Positions 34,905 through 43,223 of a DNA stretch of 64,000 bases are shown one piece after another (positions within the stretch are counted from its first letter, which is position 1; each line of letters begins with the position of its first letter). Under the pieces are notes generated by a model. The model was not told the DNA's origin and ran no database searches. It saw only the letters and a list, made by a program, of their open reading frames with translations. The stretch is taken from contig NZ_CP040695.2 in assembly GCF_005954645.2 (NCBI RefSeq), forward strand, positions 1,302,001 through 1,366,000. The letters are read 5' to 3'. The stretch comes from Nocardioides sp. S-1144. Lineage in GTDB: Bacteria > Actinomycetota > Actinomycetes > Propionibacteriales > Nocardioidaceae. The position numbers and the translations under genes were made by a program.

Positions 34905-37352
34905 ATGAGCGCACAACCATTCCTCGAAGGTCTCGGCGTCGAGGGCACCGCCCCCGCCGAGGCTCGGACGACCCGTCGCGGCCCCACGCCCGACGAGCTG
35001 CTGGAGGGTCTCAACGAGCCCCAGCGCGAGGCGGTGAAGCACGCCGGGCGCCCCCTGCTGGTCGTCGCCGGCGCCGGGTCGGGCAAGACGCGGGTGCTGA
35101 CCCGGCGGATCGCCTGGCTGATCTCCGAGCGCAAGGCGCACCCCGGCTCGATCCTGGCGATCACCTTCACCAACAAGGCCGCCGCCGAGATGAAGGAGCG
35201 GGTGGAGGAGCTCGTCGGACGGCGCGCGCGGCTGATGTGGGTGAGCACCTTCCACTCGGCGTGCGTGCGGATCCTGCGCAAGGAGATCACCGTGCTCGAG
35301 CAGGAGGGCCGGGCCTACAAGTCCAACTTCTCGATCTACGACGCCCAGGACCAGAAGCGCCTGATGACGCTGGTCATCAAGGACCTCGACCTCGACCCGC
35401 GGCGCTTCCAGCCCGGCCCGGTGCTGCACTGGGTCAGCAACCACAAGAACGAGCTGCGCGACGACGAGGACGCGGCCAAGGACGCCAAGAACAGCGTCGA
35501 GGAGGCCTACGCCAAGGCCTACACGCTCTACCAGCGCCGGCTGCGCGAGGCCAACGCCCTCGACTTCGACGACCTCATCATGCTCACGGTGCACCTGCTG
35601 CAGACCAACCCGCTGGTCCGCGAGACCTACCGCCGGCGGTTCCGGCACGTGCTGGTCGACGAGTACCAGGACACCAACCACGCCCAGTACGCGCTGATCC
35701 ACCAGCTCTGCGCCGACACCGTCGACGACATGGCCTCGCTCGACGACGGCGAGCGGATCGAGCCGGCCGAGCTGATGGTCGTCGGCGACGCCGACCAGTC
35801 GATCTACGCCTTCCGCGGCGCCAACATCCGCAACATCCTCGACTTCGAGCAGGACTTCCCCGACGCCACCTCGATCCTGCTCGAGCAGAACTATCGCTCC
35901 ACCCAGACGATCCTCACCGCCGCCAACTCCGTCATCAGCCGCAACCAGGGCCGCAAGGAGAAGCGGCTGTGGTCCGAGGCCGGCGACGGCGAGCACATCG
36001 TCGGCTACGTCGCCGACGACGAGCGCGACGAGGCCCGGTTCGTCAGCGACGAGATCGACAAGCTCACCGACGACGGGCTGCGCCCCGGCGACGTCGCGGT
36101 CTTCTACCGCACCAACGCCCAGTCCCGGGTGCTCGAGGAGGTGTTCATCCGCACCGGCATGCCCTACAAGGTCGTCGGCGGGGTGCGCTTCTACGAGCGC
36201 CGGGAGGTCCGCGACGCGCTGGCCTACCTGCGGATGCTGGCCAACCCCGACGACTCGGTGTCGCTGCGCCGGATCCTCAACGTGCCCAAGCGCGGGATCG
36301 GCGACCGCGCCGTCGCGTGCGTCAACGCCCTGGCCGAGCGGGAGCGGATCGGGTTCTGGGAGGCGCTGCGCCGCGCCGACGAGGCGCCCGGCCTCGCCAC
36401 CCGCTCGCTGACCAACATCCGCGGCTTCGTCGGGCTGGTGACCGAGCTCCAGTCGATGGTCGACGCGGGGGAGCGGCCCGACGTCGTCCTCGACTCGGTG
36501 CTCGACAAGTCCGGCTACCTCGCCGAGCTCGAGGCCTCCGACGACCCGCAGGACGCCACCCGCGTCGAGAACCTCGGCGAGCTCGTGGCCGTGGCGCGCG
36601 AGTTCTCCGACGACCCGGTGGCCGGCCCGTCGGCCGACCCCGCCGACGTCGACGCCGACCTGGTGACGCCGGGGCTCGGCGACTTCCTCGAGCGGGTCGC
36701 GCTGGTCGCCGACACCGACCAGATCCCCGACGACGAGGCCGAGGCCCAGGGGGTCGTCACGCTGATGACCCTGCACACCGCGAAGGGCCTCGAGTTCCCG
36801 ACCGTCTTCCTCACCGGGCTCGAGGACGGCGTCTTCCCGCACTCCCGCTCGCTCGGCGACCGCCCCGAGCTCGAGGAGGAGCGCCGGCTCGCCTACGTCG
36901 GCATCACCCGCGCCCGCGAGCGGCTCTACATCTCCCGGGCCGTCGTCCGCTCGGCCTGGGGTTCGCCGTCGCACAACCCCGCGAGCCGGTTCCTCGACGA
37001 GCTGCCCGTCGACCTCGTCGACTGGCGCCGCACCGAGGCCGCCCAGACGCAGTGGGGCCGCCCCGACTGGGCCTCGTCGTCCCCGGCGGCCAGCGGCTAC
37101 GGCCAGCAGACCGCCGCCGGCCGGCGCAACTTCTCCGCCGCCGCGGCCCGCGCCGACGCCGCCGCCAAGGCCAAGCCGGCCCGCCAGATCCCCAGCCTCG
37201 ACCCCGGCGACCGGGTCCTGCACGACTCCTTCGGCATGGGCACCGTCGTCGCCCTCGAGGGCACGGGCGACAAGACCGTCGCCTCGATCGACTTCGGTTC
37301 CGAGGGCGTCAAGCGCCTGCTGCTGCGCTACGCCCCGGTCGAGAAGCTGTAG
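34905..37352 (+). CDS. pcrA: ATP-dependent DNA helicase PcrA/UvrD
   Basis: An 815-residue superfamily 1A 3'-5' helicase working in replication-fork restart and nucleotide-excision and mismatch-like repair. Motifs in order: Q-motif LNEPQREAVKH, motif I VVAGAGSGKTRVLTRRI, Ia ITFTNKAAAEMKERV, motif II VDEYQDTN, motif III VGDADQSIYAFRGA, motif IV LEQNYRST, motif V TLHTAKGLEF, motif VI EERRLAYVGITRARERL. The C-terminus carries the Tudor-like RNA polymerase/DNA-binding domain (GDRVLHDSFGMGTVVALEG...). Length agrees with actinobacterial PcrA. Monocistronic, converging on the M23 peptidase gene with a hairpin between. Confidence 0.97.
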   Translation: MSAQPFLEGLGVEGTAPAEARTTRRGPTPDELLEGLNEPQREAVKHAGRPLLVVAGAGSGKTRVLTRRIAWLISERKAHPGSILAITFTNKAAAEMKERVEELVGRRARLMWVSTFHSACVRILRKEITVLEQEGRAYKSNFSIYDAQDQKRLMTLVIKDLDLDPRRFQPGPVLHWVSNHKNELRDDEDAAKDAKNSVEEAYAKAYTLYQRRLREANALDFDDLIMLTVHLLQTNPLVRETYRRRFRHVLVDEYQDTNHAQYALIHQLCADTVDDMASLDDGERIEPAELMVVGDADQSIYAFRGANIRNILDFEQDFPDATSILLEQNYRSTQTILTAANSVISRNQGRKEKRLWSEAGDGEHIVGYVADDERDEARFVSDEIDKLTDDGLRPGDVAVFYRTNAQSRVLEEVFIRTGMPYKVVGGVRFYERREVRDALAYLRMLANPDDSVSLRRILNVPKRGIGDRAVACVNALAERERIGFWEALRRADEAPGLATRSLTNIRGFVGLVTELQSMVDAGERPDVVLDSVLDKSGYLAELEASDDPQDATRVENLGELVAVAREFSDDPVAGPSADPADVDADLVTPGLGDFLERVALVADTDQIPDDEAEAQGVVTLMTLHTAKGLEFPTVFLTGLEDGVFPHSRSLGDRPELEEERRLAYVGITRARERLYISRAVVRSAWGSPSHNPASRFLDELPVDLVDWRRTEAAQTQWGRPDWASSSPAASGYGQQTAAGRRNFSAAAARADAAAKAKPARQIPSLDPGDRVLHDSFGMGTVVALEGTGDKTVASIDFGSEGVKRLLLRYAPVEKL

Positions 37353-37381
37353 CGCCGAGCCGGCGAGGCGCTCGCAGGCTC
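37353..37381. terminator. Bidirectional hairpin between pcrA and the M23 peptidase gene
   Basis: CCGAGCC pairs with GGCTCGG and, after a G/A mismatch, GCGAG pairs with CTCGC around a GCG loop. Begins directly after the pcrA stop. Confidence 0.6.
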
Positions 37382-37401
37382 GGGCTGGGCCGGCAGGCGA
37401 C

Positions 37402-38454
37402 TCAGGGCGTGACGCCGTGCTGGACGAACGCGGCGTAGGGGTCGACCGGGTCGCCGCCGCCGGGGCGGACCTCGACGTGGAGGTGCGAGCCGGTGACGTT
37501 GCCGGTCGTGCCGACGGTGCCGATGACGTCGTTGCCGTTCACGACGTCGCCGACGGAGACGTACTGGTCGGTCTGGTGGCAGTACCAGATCTCGGTGCCG
37601 TCCTCGAGCGTGACGACGGTCTTGTTGCCGTAGGACCCGTCGTAGCCGACGAAGGTCACGGTGCCGTTGGCGATCGCGTGGATCGAGTCACCGGTCTCGC
37701 CGTTGAAGTCGAGCCCGGTGTGGTAGCTGGCCCACAGCCCCGTCTGACCGAACGTCGCGGTCGTGATCGACGGGTTGAGCGGGAGGAACCAGCGGTTCTC
37801 CTTGATCTTGGCGGCCTGCTTCTCGGCCTGCGCGGCGAGCTCGCCGAGGGCGGCGTTGCGCTGCTCGGCCTGGGCCTCAGCGGCGGCGAGGAGGTCCTCG
37901 TCGCCGTTGGCCTGGTCGAGGGCGCCGCGGTCGGAGGAGCGACTGACGTCGGCGCGCAGCCCGTCGACGGTGCCGGTGCCGCCCGAGCCGCTGAGCGCGG
38001 TGGCCGGGCGGACGTCGTTGACGACGACGGTGCGCGCGAGCTGCTGGTCGGTGTCGGCGGCACCGGAGGTGAGCACACCGCCGACGGCGACGGCCAGGGT
38101 CGCGACGCCGAGCAGCAGGGGCGGGGACGGCAGGCCGCGGAACAGCGAGCCGCGCGCGCCGGCGTGCTTGACCGCCTTGCGCTTGCCCGGCGTGGCCTCC
38201 CGCACCAGCGGGATCTCGGCGGTGAGGTCGAGGTCACCGAAGTAGTGGGTGCCGGTGTGCGTGCCCGTGCCGGCGGCCGGCGTCGAGGGCGGGGTCGGCA
38301 CCGGAGCCGCGAGGGGCTCGACGTGGGCGACCTGCTCGAGCGGCGTGGTCGGCTCGACGGGCTCGGGACGAGCAACACGGCGGCCCACGTAGGGAGTCTC
38401 CGGTCGGGTCTCCGGGCGTCGAGGCGCGCGGCGATCCGCTCGGTGGTTTCCCAT
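37402..38454 (-). CDS. M23 family (LytM-type) metallopeptidase, membrane anchored
   Basis: A 350-residue envelope peptidase. A basic, Pro-rich cytoplasmic N-terminus (1-108) precedes one membrane helix (112-130), a coiled-coil-like stretch rich in Ala/Gln/Glu (about 185-220) and the zinc peptidase domain. Zinc ligands are H245 and D249 (HTGLDF) and H326 in SHLHVEV, with H293 and H324 as active-site His. It probably trims peptidoglycan cross-links or, if inactive in vivo, activates other hydrolases as divisome LytM proteins do. Divergent from sucC. The ATG at 38454 precedes a 78-base leader behind a TAGAGT -10 (38544-38539, minus strand). Confidence 0.87.
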   Translation of the reverse strand: MGNHRADRRAPRRPETRPETPYVGRRVARPEPVEPTTPLEQVAHVEPLAAPVPTPPSTPAAGTGTHTGTHYFGDLDLTAEIPLVREATPGKRKAVKHAGARGSLFRGLPSPPLLLGVATLAVAVGGVLTSGAADTDQQLARTVVVNDVRPATALSGSGGTGTVDGLRADVSRSSDRGALDQANGDEDLLAAAEAQAEQRNAALGELAAQAEKQAAKIKENRWFLPLNPSITTATFGQTGLWASYHTGLDFNGETGDSIHAIANGTVTFVGYDGSYGNKTVVTLEDGTEIWYCHQTDQYVSVGDVVNGNDVIGTVGTTGNVTGSHLHVEVRPGGGDPVDPYAAFVQHGVTP

Positions 38455-38776
38455 AGGTCAGACGACTCCGTTGGTTGCTGGTGCTGCACGCGTGGGGGGA
38501 GACGTGCCGAACAGTGGTGGTCGAGCGAACGACGAGTCACTCTAGCCGAGTCCGCGACCTGCTCGAAATCACCGCTCACCCCCAGTGTGGACGACGCCGG
38601 CCGGACGCGCGGCGGAATCACGCAGGTGCGGTGATCCGGACCTCGGCGCGGCTCCGCGCCGCGACGGGACTAGGGTGCCACGAGGAAGCACGCCACGTGC
38701 GCGGCTCGCCCCCTCGAGGCCGGACCGGGCCGCTCGCCCCGACGCGTGACAACCCTCTCAAGAACGTGGTGAACCA
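38455..38776. other. Divergent regulatory region, M23 peptidase gene to sucC
   Basis: 322 bases with no credible gene. On the minus strand TAGAGT (38544-38539) is a likely -10 for the M23 gene. On the plus strand TAGGGT (38671-38676) is a likely -10 for sucCD, leaving a leader of about 95 bases. A small GGCGCGG/CCGCGCC hairpin lies at about 38645-38661. I looked for a cyclic-di-AMP riboswitch, common before actinobacterial wall hydrolases, and did not find its conserved blocks. Confidence 0.5.
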
Positions 38777-39946
38777 GTGGACCTGATGGAGTTTCAAGCG
38801 AAGGAGCTCTTCGCCAAGCATGGTGTCGCGACGACCCTCGGTGTCGTCGTCGAGACCGCTGAGGCCGCCAAGGCCGCTGCCGAGCAGATCGGCGGCGTCA
38901 CCGTCGTCAAGGCCCAGGTCAAGGCCGGCGGACGTGGCAAGGCCGGCGGCGTCAAGCTCGCCAAGACGCCCGACGAGGCGTTCGAGCACGCCACCAACAT
39001 CCTCGCCCTCGAGATCAAGGGCCTCCCGGTCAACCGGGTGCTGGTCACCCCGGCCACGCCCCCCGAGGAGGAGTACTACTTCTCCTTCCTGCTCGACCGC
39101 GCCAACCGCCAGTACCTCTGCATCGCCAGCGTCGAGGGTGGGGTGGAGATCGAGGAGGTCGCCAAGACCAACCCCGACGCCGTGAAGCAGATCGCGATCG
39201 ACCCCGGCGCCGGCGTCGACGAGGCCAAGGCCCGCGAGATCGCCACCGAGGCGAAGTTCCCCGAGGCCGTCTACGAGCAGGCCGTGGCGATGATCCAGTC
39301 GCTGTACCGGGTCTTCGTCGAGGAGGACGCCACGCTGGTCGAGGTGAACCCGCTCGCGCGGCTCGCCGGCGACAAGCTCGAGGCGCTCGACGGCAAGGTC
39401 TCGCTCGACGAGAACGCCTCCGAGGTCCGGCACCCCGACCACGGGGCCTTCGAGATCAAGGACGAGACCGACCCGCTCGAGGCGAAGGCCAAGGAGAAGG
39501 GCCTCAACTACGTCAAGCTCGACGGTGCCGTCGGCATCATCGGCAACGGCGCCGGCCTGGTCATGTCGACCCTCGACGTCGTCGCCTACGCCGGTGAGGC
39601 CCACGGCGGCGTCAAGCCGGCCAACTTCCTCGACATCGGCGGCGGCGCGAACGCGCAGGTGATGGCCGACGGGCTTGACGTCATCCTCGGCGACGAGCAG
39701 GTCCGCAGCGTCTTCGTGAACGTCTTCGGCGGCATCACCGCCTGCGACGAGGTCGCCAACGGCATCAAGGGTGCGCTGGAGATCCTCGGCGACGCCGCGA
39801 CCAAGCCGCTCGTCGTCCGCCTCGACGGCAACAACGTCGACAAGGGCCGAGCGATCCTCGACGAGCTGAACCACCCGCTGGTGACGCAGGTCCCGACCAT
39901 GGACGGCGCGGCCGACAAGGCCGCCGAGCTCGCCAACAACGCCTGA
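38777..39946 (+). CDS. sucC: Succinyl-CoA synthetase (ADP-forming) beta subunit
   Basis: A 389-residue subunit beginning [17 protein letters not shown], the canonical SucC start. The ATP-grasp domain has [19 protein letters not shown] and the C-terminal CoA-ligase domain has [16 protein letters not shown]. With SucD it interconverts succinyl-CoA and succinate with substrate-level phosphorylation in the TCA cycle. GTG at 38777 begins the conserved N-terminus; the ATG three codons on is the alternative. sucD follows after 18 bases. mdh and icd are about 12-15 kb away in the same window. Confidence 0.97.
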   Translation: MDLMEFQAKELFAKHGVATTLGVVVETAEAAKAAAEQIGGVTVVKAQVKAGGRGKAGGVKLAKTPDEAFEHATNILALEIKGLPVNRVLVTPATPPEEEYYFSFLLDRANRQYLCIASVEGGVEIEEVAKTNPDAVKQIAIDPGAGVDEAKAREIATEAKFPEAVYEQAVAMIQSLYRVFVEEDATLVEVNPLARLAGDKLEALDGKVSLDENASEVRHPDHGAFEIKDETDPLEAKAKEKGLNYVKLDGAVGIIGNGAGLVMSTLDVVAYAGEAHGGVKPANFLDIGGGANAQVMADGLDVILGDEQVRSVFVNVFGGITACDEVANGIKGALEILGDAATKPLVVRLDGNNVDKGRAILDELNHPLVTQVPTMDGAADKAAELANNA

Positions 39947-39964
39947 GACCGGAGAGATCACGAC

Positions 39965-40846
39965 GTGTCTATTTACCTGAACAAGGACAGCAAGATCATC
40001 GTCCAGGGCATCACCGGTGGCATGGGCGCCAAGCACACCACCCTGATGCTCCAGTCCGGCAGCAACATCGTCGGCGGCGTCAACGCCCGCAAGGCCGGCA
40101 CCACGGTCGAGCTCGACGGCAAGGAGCTGCCGGTCTACGGCACCGTCGAGGAGGCGATGCGCGAGACCGGCGCCGACGTGTCGGTGGCGTTCGTGCCGCC
40201 GGCGTTCACCAAGGACGCCTGCATCGAGGCCATCGACGCCGGCATCGGCCTGCTCGTGGTCATCACCGAGGGCGTGCCGGTCCAGGACACCGCCGAGGTG
40301 TGGTCCTACCTGCAGGGCAAGTCGACCCGGATGATCGGGCCGAACTGCCCCGGCATCATCACCCCGGGCGAGTCGCTGGCCGGCATCACGCCGCACACCA
40401 TCGCCGGCACCGGCCCGATCGGCCTGGTGTCGAAGTCGGGCACCCTGACCTACCAGATGATGTACGAGCTGAAGGACTTCGGCTTCTCGACCGCCATCGG
40501 CATCGGCGGCGACCCGATCGTGGGCACCACCCACATCGACGCCCTCGCGGCGTTCGAGGCCGACCCCGACACCAAGGCGATCGTGATGATCGGCGAGATC
40601 GGTGGCGACGCCGAGGAGCGGGCCGCGGCCTACATCAAGGACAACGTGACCAAGCCGGTCGTCGGCTACGTCGCGGGCTTCACCGCCCCCGAGGGCAAGA
40701 CGATGGGCCACGCCGGCGCCATCGTCTCCGGCTCCTCGGGCACCGCGGCCGCCAAGCAGGAGGCCCTCGAGGCCGTCGGGGTCAAGGTCGGCAAGACGCC
40801 GTCCGAGACCGCCGCCCTGATGCGCGAGATCCTGCAGAGCCTCTGA
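39965..40846 (+). CDS. sucD: Succinyl-CoA synthetase alpha subunit
   Basis: A 293-residue subunit with the CoA-binding Rossmann domain ([24 protein letters not shown]), [14 protein letters not shown], and the phosphohistidine loop [14 protein letters not shown]. Together with SucC it forms the heterotetrameric or heterodimeric TCA enzyme. GTG start at 39965 with GGAGAG 9 bases upstream. A strong hairpin follows the stop, closing the sucCD operon. Confidence 0.97.
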   Translation: MSIYLNKDSKIIVQGITGGMGAKHTTLMLQSGSNIVGGVNARKAGTTVELDGKELPVYGTVEEAMRETGADVSVAFVPPAFTKDACIEAIDAGIGLLVVITEGVPVQDTAEVWSYLQGKSTRMIGPNCPGIITPGESLAGITPHTIAGTGPIGLVSKSGTLTYQMMYELKDFGFSTAIGIGGDPIVGTTHIDALAAFEADPDTKAIVMIGEIGGDAEERAAAYIKDNVTKPVVGYVAGFTAPEGKTMGHAGAIVSGSSGTAAAKQEALEAVGVKVGKTPSETAALMREILQSL

Positions 40847-40876
40847 CCGCACCGCCCACCCGGACGGTCCGACGAC

Positions 40877-40906
40877 GGCCCGCCACCTCGACCGAGGTGG
40901 CGGGCC
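40877..40906. terminator. sucCD terminator hairpin
   Basis: Perfect 13-base stem (GGCCCGCCACCTC with GAGGTGGCGGGCC) and GACC loop, followed by GTTCGTCGTC. It begins 31 bases after the sucD stop and also faces the convergent lipoprotein gene. Confidence 0.8.
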
Positions 40907-40910
40907 GTTC

Positions 40911-40961
40911 GTCGTCGTCGTCGGCGGCGTCGTCGTCGTCGGCGGCGTCGTCGTCGGCGGC
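40911..40961. repeat. 18-base GTC/GGC tandem repeat
   Basis: Two perfect copies of GTCGTCGTCGTCGGCGGC (40911-40928 and 40929-40946) and a third copy lacking one GTC (40947-40961), between the sucCD hairpin and the convergent lipoprotein stop. Non-coding simple sequence. Confidence 0.85.
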
Positions 40962-40973
40962 AGGCGGCGTGGG

Positions 40974-42275
40974 TCAGCAGCCGGCCTCGGTGAAGGCGCA
41001 CATCGCGGCGACGACGTCGCCGGACTCCTCGGCCATCGCGTCGGCCAGGGCGTGCGCCGCGGCCTCGTCGCTCGCGGATCCCTCCGTCGACACCGTGTCG
41101 AGGAGGACGGCGCTCCCGACCCGGACCACCTGGAGCGCGCTCACCCCGATGGCAGGGTGGGCGTCGTGCTCGGTGCTGCGGACGACGGCGAACGACTGGC
41201 CGCCGACCGCGGTGTCGAAGGTGCGCACCGGGTGGGAGAAGCCGTCCACGGTCCGGGTGGGGCAGGCGGCGTAGAAGTCCCGGAGGCCGGCCACGTGGGC
41301 GACCGCGGCGTCCGCGTCGGCGAAGGTGAGCAGCTCGCGGGTGAGGTAGGTCTCGACGTCGGAGAACTGACCGCGCACGACCTCGGTCGGGTCACCGGCC
41401 GGCGCCGGGGCGTCGCAGGCGTGGTCCGCGAACGAGGCATCGAGCTCGTCGACGGGCACCTCGACGCCGGCGCTGCCGGCCTCGACGGGCCCGGTCGGCC
41501 ACCCGGCCGCGAGCGGGACGTCGGCAGCCTCCGGCGTGGTGTCGGGCGTGTCCGCACCGAGGTCGGACATCGCCTCCACCACCGGGCGGGACGACCTCCG
41601 GGCCTCCTCGACCGACGACGCGATCGTCGCGGGGCTCCCACCGCCCTCGCCGTAGTACGACGCCAGGTACAGCGCCGGCCCGACCTGGACGACCTGGATG
41701 ACCTCGAGCCCCGTGTCGAAGCTGCCCTGGTAGCGGTAGCGATGGGTGTAGGTGACCGCACCCCGACCGCTGGCGACCTCCTCGTAGACCTGGTCGGTGC
41801 CGCCCACGGTGCCGGCCGGGCAGGCGGCGAACGCGTCGCGTGCGCGGTCGAGGGCCGCGGCCGCGGCGGCGTCGTCGGCGTAGAGCGCGAGGGTGCGGCC
41901 GCGGAAGTCCTCGGCCTCGCCTGCGTAGGTGACCCCGGCGACGTCGAGCGTCTCGTCGGGCGTCCAGGCCTGGTCGCCACACAGCTCGACGCCGTCGGTG
42001 CCCGGTCGATCCGTCACCCGGACCGGCGTGCCGTCGTCACCGTTGGTGGCGGGCAGCGCGGCGGCGAGGGGGAAGTCGTCGGGGAGCCGGGCAGCAGCGT
42101 CCTCGCTCGTCGGGGCGGACTCCGCCACGGCGGTCGCGGTCGCGGACCGGTCGGCACCCTGGTCGCGGGTCGTGTCGTCGGTGCGGGCGTCGCCGCAGCC
42201 GGTGAGGGCGAGCGGGACGAGGACGGCGGTGGCGGCGGCCAGTCCTGGGGCGAGACGGCGGTGTCCGGCGTTCAT
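40974..42275 (-). CDS. Lipoprotein with two PknH-C-like extracellular modules
   Basis: A 433-residue exported lipoprotein: signal segment about 13-27 and lipobox LTGC with the acylated Cys at about residue 28. The rest is an internal duplication. Each half contains an [F/Y]-A-A-C-P motif (DAFAACPAGT, DFYAACPTRT) and, about 40 residues on, a V-V-x-V-G strand pair (VVQVGPALYLASY, VVRVGSAVLLDTV). The same module occurs twice in the sigma-factor fusion two genes upstream, and resembles the fold of mycobacterial PknH C-terminal sensor domains (inference). AAGGAG precedes the ATG. Its leader is nearly the same as that of the next upstream lipoprotein gene. Function unknown; a surface sensor or ligand binder. 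Confidence 0.75.
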   Translation of the reverse strand: MNAGHRRLAPGLAAATAVLVPLALTGCGDARTDDTTRDQGADRSATATAVAESAPTSEDAAARLPDDFPLAAALPATNGDDGTPVRVTDRPGTDGVELCGDQAWTPDETLDVAGVTYAGEAEDFRGRTLALYADDAAAAAALDRARDAFAACPAGTVGGTDQVYEEVASGRGAVTYTHRYRYQGSFDTGLEVIQVVQVGPALYLASYYGEGGGSPATIASSVEEARRSSRPVVEAMSDLGADTPDTTPEAADVPLAAGWPTGPVEAGSAGVEVPVDELDASFADHACDAPAPAGDPTEVVRGQFSDVETYLTRELLTFADADAAVAHVAGLRDFYAACPTRTVDGFSHPVRTFDTAVGGQSFAVVRSTEHDAHPAIGVSALQVVRVGSAVLLDTVSTEGSASDEAAAHALADAMAEESGDVVAAMCAFTEAGC

Positions 42276-42343
42276 CGGGTGCTCCTTCGGCTGGGGTCGT
42301 CGTGCAGGGGTGGGACGGTCGGCCGGTCCGAGAAGTTGTCGGC
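42276..42343 (-). repeat. Leader copy A, paralogous to 43151-43216
   Basis: About 65 bases directly upstream of the lipoprotein start that match, with small indels, the leader of the second lipoprotein gene. Shared blocks on the plus strand: TCGGCTGGGGTC, CGTGC, GGTGGGAC, CCGGTCC and GAAGTTGTCG. Contains the ribosome site and probably the promoter or operator (GGAC-N9-GTCC inverted repeat on the minus strand). Confidence 0.75.
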
Positions 42344-42364
42344 CGCCGCCTCGGGTCGGGCGGC

Positions 42365-43150
42365 TCAGCAGCAGCCCGGCTCCGGCCCGACGCCCCCGGA
42401 CATCCGGGTGATGACGACGTCGTCGGGCGCCCACGTGGGGCGCTCGCTGTCCCAGGTGCCACTCAGGCGCCACGCGCCGGCCCCGTCGAAGATGCCGGGC
42501 CACGGCGGGGTGCCGACCACGAGGGACGCGCCTTCACCGCCGCCGGCCTCGGCCCCGGGGTAGGCGGCACGGAGGTCGGCCCAGGTGTCGCCGAGTCGGA
42601 CGCCGCTCCCGGCGAGGGCGATCCGCGGCGCGGTGGGGTCGGCGTCGGCGTCGGCGTCGGCGTGCTCGTTCCAGCGCTGGAACGCCGACACCTCCCACCC
42701 GACGAAGGCCGCGTCCGAGGGCGACCCGCCTCCGAAGATCGAGCACAGCGACTCCCAGCACGCCGCCCGGAAGTAGCGGTGCTGCCAGGAGTCGCCGAGC
42801 GGGTCGTCGTCGCGGTACCAGCCGTCGTGGCCGTCGAGGCGCCGGAACTCCTCCCAGCCGGTGTCGACGTCGGCCTTGCCGAGCGAGCCGGTCATGGACT
42901 CGAGGGCCGGCCCGGCCGGGTCGCCGAAGTCCCACTCACCGAGTCCGTCGTCGGAGGCGGCCATCCGGGGTGCGGTGGTCGGGGGCTCGGTCTCGACGAC
43001 CGTGGCGGCCTGCGCGGCGGACCCGGCGGTCCGCTCGTCGCGCTCGCCAGCGTCGTCCTGGTTGCCGCACCCGGCCAGCGTGAGTGGGACGACGAGGGCG
43101 ACGAGTGCGGCCGTCATGGTGCGGCGGGGTCGTGCGGAGCCTGCGTCCAC
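42365..43150 (-). CDS. Second lipoprotein of the sigma-factor cluster
   Basis: A 261-residue lipoprotein: MDAGSARPRRTMTAALVALV signal, then lipobox LAGC (Cys at about 28), a disordered acidic/Thr-rich spacer, then a globular domain (from about 70) with ACWESLCSIFGGG, GVRLGDTWADLRAAYPGAE and a C-terminal PGCC. I recognise no named family. GTG at 43150 is chosen over ATG 43117 because GAGGAGG lies 6 bases upstream and this start aligns exactly with that of the neighbouring lipoprotein in the duplicated leader. Lies between that lipoprotein gene and the sigma-factor gene, all on the minus strand. Confidence 0.7.
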   Translation of the reverse strand: MDAGSARPRRTMTAALVALVVPLTLAGCGNQDDAGERDERTAGSAAQAATVVETEPPTTAPRMAASDDGLGEWDFGDPAGPALESMTGSLGKADVDTGWEEFRRLDGHDGWYRDDDPLGDSWQHRYFRAACWESLCSIFGGGSPSDAAFVGWEVSAFQRWNEHADADADADPTAPRIALAGSGVRLGDTWADLRAAYPGAEAGGGEGASLVVGTPPWPGIFDGAGAWRLSGTWDSERPTWAPDDVVITRMSGGVGPEPGCC

Positions 43151-43216
43151 CGGGTCCTCCTCGGCTGGGGTCAGCGTGCGGAGGTGGGACGACGTCCGGT
43201 CCCGGGAAGTTGTCGC
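43151..43216 (-). repeat. Leader copy B, paralogous to 42276-42343
   Basis: Same blocks in the same order as copy A, beginning directly at the start codon: CGGGT, TCGGCTGGGGTC, CGTGC, GGTGGGAC, CCGGTCC, GAAGTTGTCG. On the minus strand it reads GACAACTTCCCGGGACC upstream of GTCCCACC. Occupies nearly the whole gap after the sigma-factor stop. Confidence 0.75.
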
Positions 43217-43223
43217 GGGGTGC

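Noticed and set aside
38455..38776. Cyclic-di-AMP riboswitch before the M23 peptidase gene
   Set aside because: Expected from precedent with actinobacterial wall hydrolases, but the conserved sequence blocks are absent on the relevant strand.
43117..43150. ATG at 43117 as start of the second lipoprotein
   Set aside because: GTG at 43150 has a strong GAGGAGG site and aligns with the neighbour's start within the duplicated leader.
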